Source: Ciona savignyi
Taxonomy: Eukaryota; Chordata; Ascidiacea; Phlebobranchia; Cionidae
DNA length: 64,000 bases
Reading direction: 5' to 3'
NCBI GenBank assembly: GCA_000149265.1
Contig: CH002076.1
Location: forward strand, 493,148 to 557,147
Shown here: positions 58,245-64,000 of the stretch, piece by piece
Layout of the letters: the number at the start of each line of letters is the position of its first letter
Position numbering within the stretch: position 1 is the stretch's first letter
Made by a program: the position numbers and the translations under genes
Notes under the pieces: model-generated
Databases searched by the model: none
What the model was told of the DNA's origin: nothing
The model's input: only the letters and a program-made list of their open reading frames with translations

Positions 58245-61200
58245 TTAGCAACGCGATGCTGCCAAGTTTATAGCAGTGGCGTTTTCTGCTAGTTTTGGCA
58301 TTGCTTTTTCCATTTCAATGCTGAATCTTTTCTTATTGAACTGCTTTGAATTCGTCCACAATATAGAGACATTAAGCTGAAATATACAATACAGGATTGT
58401 GATTCAAGTAAAGAAGTTACATATGTGCGAGATTTCATACCCAGGTGTTGGTAATTTTTCTTAAGTGAAATACGTGTGTTGGCAACGATATCTTTGATAC
58501 CGTAAGATACTTCTTGACCGCCTTGTTTACGAATTTACTAAGGGAAAGTGGACCAGTGCAGCTAAATACATAATTTTTTGTCATTTCAACCAACCATAAA
58601 ATACCCTAGATACACATGCAGTCGAAAAAAATCATGAATATTACATATGTATAGTTGTAATTATTCTGGTTAACACCCACACAAGCCATTATTATAATTT
58701 AAATAGGAACATACAATGCATGGGATCATATGATTTTGATTAAAAGTAAAAAAGGAATAAAGCCAATGGCTTGGAATAATCGTGCACTTTACAGACTTAT
58801 TGCCTCCATGCTAAACTATTGTTGTCTATAGTTGTATGGCGGAAACATCTGCAAAATACACGCTTATTCCGTTGAAATATGTTTATCGTAATTAATTATT
58901 TCCCGATAATTATATTTTAAAATCTTCATATTGCGTGTTTTAAAAACGCTTATTTTACTTAATATTTCTTTTTATTTTAGAGAAAATTTTCCGTAGACAC
59001 AGTAATTATGACACAATAGGATTACCCGGATAGCTCTACGAATCATTCTGTAAATATCGTCTTTCGTTTCCTGTTGTTTGATGAATTCTTGAATTCCTGG
59101 GGTGAGGATGAATATCACCCTCGATCCGTTCTCTATCGTATTCAAGAAGCCCTGGATACATCGTAATAGAAGTTAAAGTTTGGTTGGTCCTGAAAAGTTT
59201 GGCCAGAAACATTATTTGAGAGTATTTTGATGACGAAGAACAGAATAATGTTTAACTTAGAAAATAACTATGGGTTCGTTTCGATTAAGACCTTAACGAT
59301 TTTGACATCAAATGTGTTTATTAATGTGTTTTTTTTAATGAAATGTGCGGTTTATAGCATAAGCTGAATCATGCGTTTACCGTCCCTGTAAAGGAGGAAA
59401 CGCGTGGTAAATTTCCATTTCCATTGTTTCCCACGAAAACGCAATTGATGAGCAATTATATTTCAAAATTTGGATTCCTGATTCTATAAATAAACATATT
59501 ACGCACAAACAGTTTGGTAATTCAATGTCCATTTAACCTCTAAAAACCGTTTAAGATTCCCGAATTGACAGTATTCAGGAAATTTCTAGAAACCGAAGTA
59601 TTTCCTAAACCACATTTCCTTTATTTTATACACACGTTGTATTTGTCTATACGGTTACATAACCAACCTGATGCAGTTTAAATAAGCTCCAGTTGTGTTT
59701 CAAATATTCCGATGTAAGTATTATTACCATTCTATGACACTTCGATATCAACTCTAGCGAGCTTTCAGCTATATCTGAAACGACCACAATTTTCAAAGAA
59801 ACGAAATAACGCTGTAACTAAAACCTTACAATCGCTACTTTCTTCATAGTTTACTTCTTCGAGAATTGAGTATCCCAATTTCTTTAAATTGTCCCGGGTA
59901 AATGATACAGCATCACGTGTATGTTGTTGAGAGAATGTGTCCATGTCAGTGGAGAAATGGTATGACAGATACGCACCATATTCTTTATATTCTGAATAGA
60001 AAGTTATTTCAGTAACAATTTTAGCATTTTAAATTAACTAAATCCCGTCGCTAAAACAAACTTGCTTTCTTTAGAAAAGCATTTTTATAGTTTATGTTTT
60101 TACGCAATAAAATATACTACAATGTTTATTTATGACTAGTATAACACTACTCATATCAAATACAAAGTTCTTTAATTGACTATTTATTCATTATTTACTG
60201 ATATTGTTACAAACATACAAACCTTTAATGTAAGGCCCAAACTTTTTCTTATATATAACGTACACTATATTCCAATTCCACCATACGATAATGAGCATCA
60301 GTCCAAGAAACAAAAGAAGACCAAATGCAATAGAAAAGCCGACTATTTTTGATCTGTTGTTGGGTACCCTCAATTTTAGTATCACCGAACTGTTGCCATT
60401 TGAGTAGCCATCGATCTTAATGTCAATGTCATAAACTCCAAGGTCAGATATGTCTACGTTGCTACATTAATTACAAACAGTTAAAGTATTATGAGAAATA
60501 ATAAATGGTTTATTTACCGTATTTTTAAGACCGGTTCTATTGTCACTGGTTCTTCCTCGGTCGGTATGTGTATATCACTGTCAAATCAGGTAATTAACTG
60601 AGTTGTTCAGTTTAACATCAGAGCCAAATCTCAAACTGCACTTACTACGAACACGATATCCCAGATCTTGTTGTGCTGTTGCTGGTCCCCGAAAATGCGT
60701 TGATACACAGTGTCCTTCTTTTATCATCGGACTGTTTCAAAATCAAGATAATTTGCATAGAATAAACAATTTGTATAAACGTTTTTTTGAATAAACTTAG
60801 AAATAAAGACAGTTTAATCGAATAACTCATATAGTGTTGAAAAAGCCACCGGTAAAACATAAGGGCGCACATATCGTCAGAGATTGCAGTAAATTGCAAA
60901 ATACGAAATTACGCTCACATTCATCTGTATGTTATTTGGCATTATCATATCATTTTCTTTCTTATTGAAATTTATTTCTTTCCCTTTGAACCTTACCTTT
61001 TTATGATTCCATCGTATGGTGATATCTGCTTCTGATATGCTTCCAAACACCAAATTCGCAATGCACTTTATAGTAATATCTTGGTGGAGATTGGTTGAAA
61101 TAGAGTCATGCTCACAACGCACACCCATGTTTAACTTTCCCGTATGGACCGGTGCTGAAACAATGAAATAATCAGTGAACTTTACTTATCGTATTATTAT

Positions 61201-63282
61201 TATATTATTTAACCTTTAACGATAATGTCGTATGTAGCTACGAACATAGTTCTCCCGTTGTAAGTTGCAGCACATGTATATTCCCCAGCGTCCTCATATT
61301 TGATACGTGGGATGTACAACTAGAAAAAAGTATGGTAATTTCTAAGAGTGCTGAGAATTATCAGAACATATAGGTAGAAATTATATTAAATTATTTTCCG
61401 AATACTGCATTTAAATTTTTGAAGGAAACTCTTAACCTTTTCATTGTGCGAAACTATTGTGTTGTAAATGAGAATCTAGTGGTATTTATAGCCATTTCTG
61501 GGACATTAATCATAATTTAGATAAATGCAAATCTGGCTTTTTGGTGGGTTAGCCAACATTCCTAGAAGTTTCAATCCGACTGCACAGCTTCTACCTGATG
61601 CATATAATGCAGGTCACACTTTACATTTTCTTTGTTGAGTATAAAGGGAATTAGGTCGCTATTCACCATAATTTTATTTGTATAAATTCATCTTGAACTT
61701 GTTGTCAAACTTTTCGAAAGTTTTAACCAGTGATGGGATTCAAATTGTTAAGAACAGGTTCTCTTTTGTATCGTAATTACTAACAACAGTTCCCTAAAAG
61801 GTGTATGATAAAATGTCTGTAAAAAGCAAGAATCGGATCGGTAATTATCCCGACGTTCCAAGAACGGGTTCGACCGAACCCATGCGAACCTCCCATCACT
61901 GGTTTTAACCCGACAAACATATTCGTTCGATCAAAAGGCAACAGTGTTACTTATACCCATTTTCCTTGCTTATCGTTAAAATTAGAGGAAATCATTTACT
62001 TCATATATGGGAACGGAATAATGTAAAATGAACATACCTGATAGTTTAAAAGACCACTTTGTAACTAATGCATTTTAAGAATACATTTTCATTCCGTACT
62101 TCTAACTTTTCAGGTAAAGTGGGTAATAAACTATATTTGCAAAGGACTATCTTAGAGCATGATCTTTCAGTAGTGAAATTTAAATTATGATGAGACTATT
62201 GTAACGCGAGATCTTATAGCGACCACCGCTATACTGTAACATCGCCGAGAAACATTAGAAATGACATAAAACCATACCTATGTAGGAATATTGCCAAGCA
62301 AAAACGGAAAACGGCGATTTATCGAAAATATGAACAAATGAAGGTAGCGCTTTTGGCAGATCGCCAAACAAAACTATACATACCACATCTAGAGAGTCTG
62401 GGCTTGTAGTTTGAAAACTGCCGTTCCCGATTGCTGAGCAATTTCTAAACCAGGTGGTTGACATGTTGGCAGGGACAGGATAACCNNNNNNNNNNNNNNN
62501 NNNNNNNNNNNNNNNNNNNNNNNNNNNNNNNNNNNNNNNNNNNNNNNNNNNNNNNNNNNNNNNNNNNNNNNNNNNNNNNNNNNNNATGAATAAATAATAA
62601 GTAATGTAGACGTAAATAAAAAAATTAAAGCCTGCTCGTTTGATACTCTTTGTATCTTATTGGTATAATATATATGCCGGTCAAATATAAAGTTTTATTC
62701 TTTCTGGAAATAAAATTTAAAAATCTTCAATATGATCAATTTCCAAACTTTCCACTGTTTTACGCATAGAACCCAAATCACGTCAGAATATGTATGAAAG
62801 GCCTATTTTTACCACTACAATACAATTGTTCCAGCTGTCCAAAGTATGCAAAGCTGATTGATTTGGCAGCAGATTTTAAATATTCGTTGCAAGATTGATT
62901 CGGAAGGTTGGAGACGTTAAAGTTGTAGATCACCTCATGGCATGTTCTGTCAACAGCCTGCATTGGATTATATAGTGAGTCATTCTTACTTCAAATCAAT
63001 TTTAATCAAATCAAACAGGTAAATAGCATCGGCTTGTAGTTATATACAGATATGCGACCGACACACATAAATAAGGCATCGGCAAATCCACATAACATGT
63101 TTGATTGTCATTTAAACTACGCACAAACTGGTAGTTTGAACTATACTTACAAAAAACTGGACCAGGTAGTTTGTTTGATTACGATGTACGATGAAATCTT
63201 GGTAAGCGTACAAATCAATATCATAAAGAGATGAGGAAACGTTTAACATCATTTTACTAGTATCGAAATTCCAAATAAGGCA
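58245..63282 (-). CDS. IL-1-receptor-like protein: Ig domains, membrane span, TIR domain
   Basis: A type I receptor that would signal through its cytoplasmic TIR domain. Minus-strand exons: 63151-63282, 62813-62957, [gap], 62384-62485 (cut by gap), 61214-61319, 60919-61154, 60646-60731, 60518-60577, 60223-60461, 59830-59991, 59668-59774, one from 59151 to about 59015 with unsure donor, and the last 58245-58376. Ig marks: MSTTWFRNCSAIGNGSFQ paired with YEDAGEYTCAATYNGR; ITIKCIANLVFG..ITIRWNHKK paired with RTLCINAFSGTSNST. The span is IVGFSIAFGLLLFLGLMLII, then a basic stop. TIR: YKEYGAYLSYHF (box 1), CHRMVIILTSEYLKHNWSLF (box 2), RVIFILTPGIQEF, IRVILL, and RFSIEMEKAMPK (box 3-like). AATAAA directly follows the stop (58235-58240). 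The first two exons are extracellular by position but show no clear Ig motif; signal peptide not found. It could equally be called IL1RAPL/IL-18R-like. Confidence 0.82.
62486..62585. other. Assembly gap, 100 N
   Basis: Exactly 100 undetermined bases interrupting the ectodomain exon that ends at 62384 of the IL-1R-like gene. Confidence 0.99.
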
Positions 63283-63369
63283 CTGAAACATAAAAATAGT
63301 TCCCATGAAATAGAAAAAGAAGGGTTCTACTTGGTAATCTATTATAAAATAGAATTTTCACGTTTTATT

Positions 63370-63780
63370 TTAGTGCATGGTAAAGAGCGCTAATACATTC
63401 GTACTGGGGGTACACAGCTCGAGCTATAGCAGTGTGTTGAGTTTATTTGGACACTCTATTTTATTACTGTAACTCAAATTCTACTGGGCTCAGGCAATAT
63501 CCTTAACTTTTACTAGCCGAATGATAAAACGCACATAGACCAAATACTAGAGTGTTAATCATTTATTAAGCAATATTCAAAAAAAAGTTTGACTGTATGA
63601 TATATATTTGCATGCAGAAATGATTGGGTTCCAAGGTGACACCTAATCACACTTGGTATTTATTATACAAAGTGTATACTGTTTGTGTATGCAAGCAGAA
63701 ACTAATGAATACTAGAGTTACCAATCAAAACTTAATTCCCATCTATTATTAAGAAGAATTAGGTTTAGGTTCAACAATTC
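63370..63780 (-). mobile_element. Partial SINE plus companion module
   Basis: TATAGCAGTGTGTTGAGTTT, CTACTGGGCTCAGGCAATATCC match the SINE, and TGCATGCAGAAATGATTGGG, TTATACAAAGTGTATACTG, ACCAATCAAAACTTAATTCC match the module at 16.7 kb in the same relative order. The SINE head is degraded. Confidence 0.55.
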
Positions 63781-64000
63781 CAATTACTCAATTGATGTAA
63801 GTTTAGGGAATTGATTTTCGTTGGCATAAGGCTTAACATATTGTGTATTGTATATTGTATACACAGTAGTTAACGCGTAAAAAAATAATACCGGTCTGAT
63901 ATTTTATTCCTGTTAATATGAGGTATGCTTTGCGCGGGGTTAAGTTTATCGAGATTTCCGACATAAAATATGTGAATGTGATACCTGTACATTTTTGAGT
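63781..64000. other. Window end, nothing recognised
   Basis: AT-rich sequence with no supported exon; further 5' exons of the IL-1R-like gene (signal peptide) would lie here or beyond the window. Confidence 0.4.

Noticed and set aside
1..64000. Search for CRISPR arrays, bacterial operons, prophage or viral insertions
   Set aside because: The window is plainly eukaryotic; no spaced identical repeats, retroviral frames or polymerase motifs were seen.

Overview
The window looks like a piece of a tunicate (ascidian, most likely Ciona-type) nuclear genome. This is inferred from AT-rich DNA, metazoan genes with many short GT-AG introns, likely spliced-leader-type 3' splice sites just upstream of several start codons, a chordate-like Ig/TIR receptor, and dense short interspersed elements. 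Two runs of exactly 100 N mark scaffold gaps. No species-level search was possible. All exon models come from reading splice sites, phase and protein-family similarity by eye.

Layout. 1.3-4.7 kb (+): pirin, eight coding exons with one extra base that breaks the frame inside the iron-ligand motif. 6.6-8.3 kb (-): a compact single-exon BDP1 (TFIIIB B'') with a SANT domain, convergent with pirin. 8.3-13 kb: non-coding, with an old local duplication and a hAT-like element carrying a second, pogo-like element inside it. 13.1-14.1 kb (-): a three-exon DDIT4/REDD1-like gene. 14-20 kb: repeats only. 20.2-26.4 kb (-), possibly to 32.5 kb: a DUSP8/16-type MAP-kinase phosphatase whose last intron holds a 334-337 bp tandem array. 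27.9-33 kb: a cluster of CRE-type TGACGTCA/TGACGTAA sites and no confident gene. 34.4 kb (-): tRNA-Ala(AGC). 36.8-40.5 kb (-): a two-exon orphan seven-transmembrane protein whose intron carries a SINE split by a piggyBac-like element. 44.7-45.0 kb (+): an intronless roadblock dynein light chain. 45.6-54.0 kb (+): a TRPV channel resembling the invertebrate Nanchung/Inactive type, 15 exons visible. 54.7-56.6 kb (-): PHF5A, five exons, convergent with the TRPV gene. 58.2-63.3 kb (-): an IL-1-receptor-like gene (Ig domains, one membrane span, TIR domain), interrupted by a gap.

The genes do not form a pathway; they are an ordinary mix of housekeeping (BDP1, PHF5A, DYNLRB, tRNA-Ala, pirin), stress and MAPK signalling (DDIT4-like, DUSP) and membrane signalling (7TM, TRPV, IL-1R-like). 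I found no wholly new multi-gene system. The most distinctive observations are the pirin frame break, the CRE cluster upstream of the phosphatase, the kappaB-like palindrome repeated once per unit in a satellite inside the phosphatase gene, the orphan 7TM protein, and several datable nested transposon insertions with intact target-site duplications.
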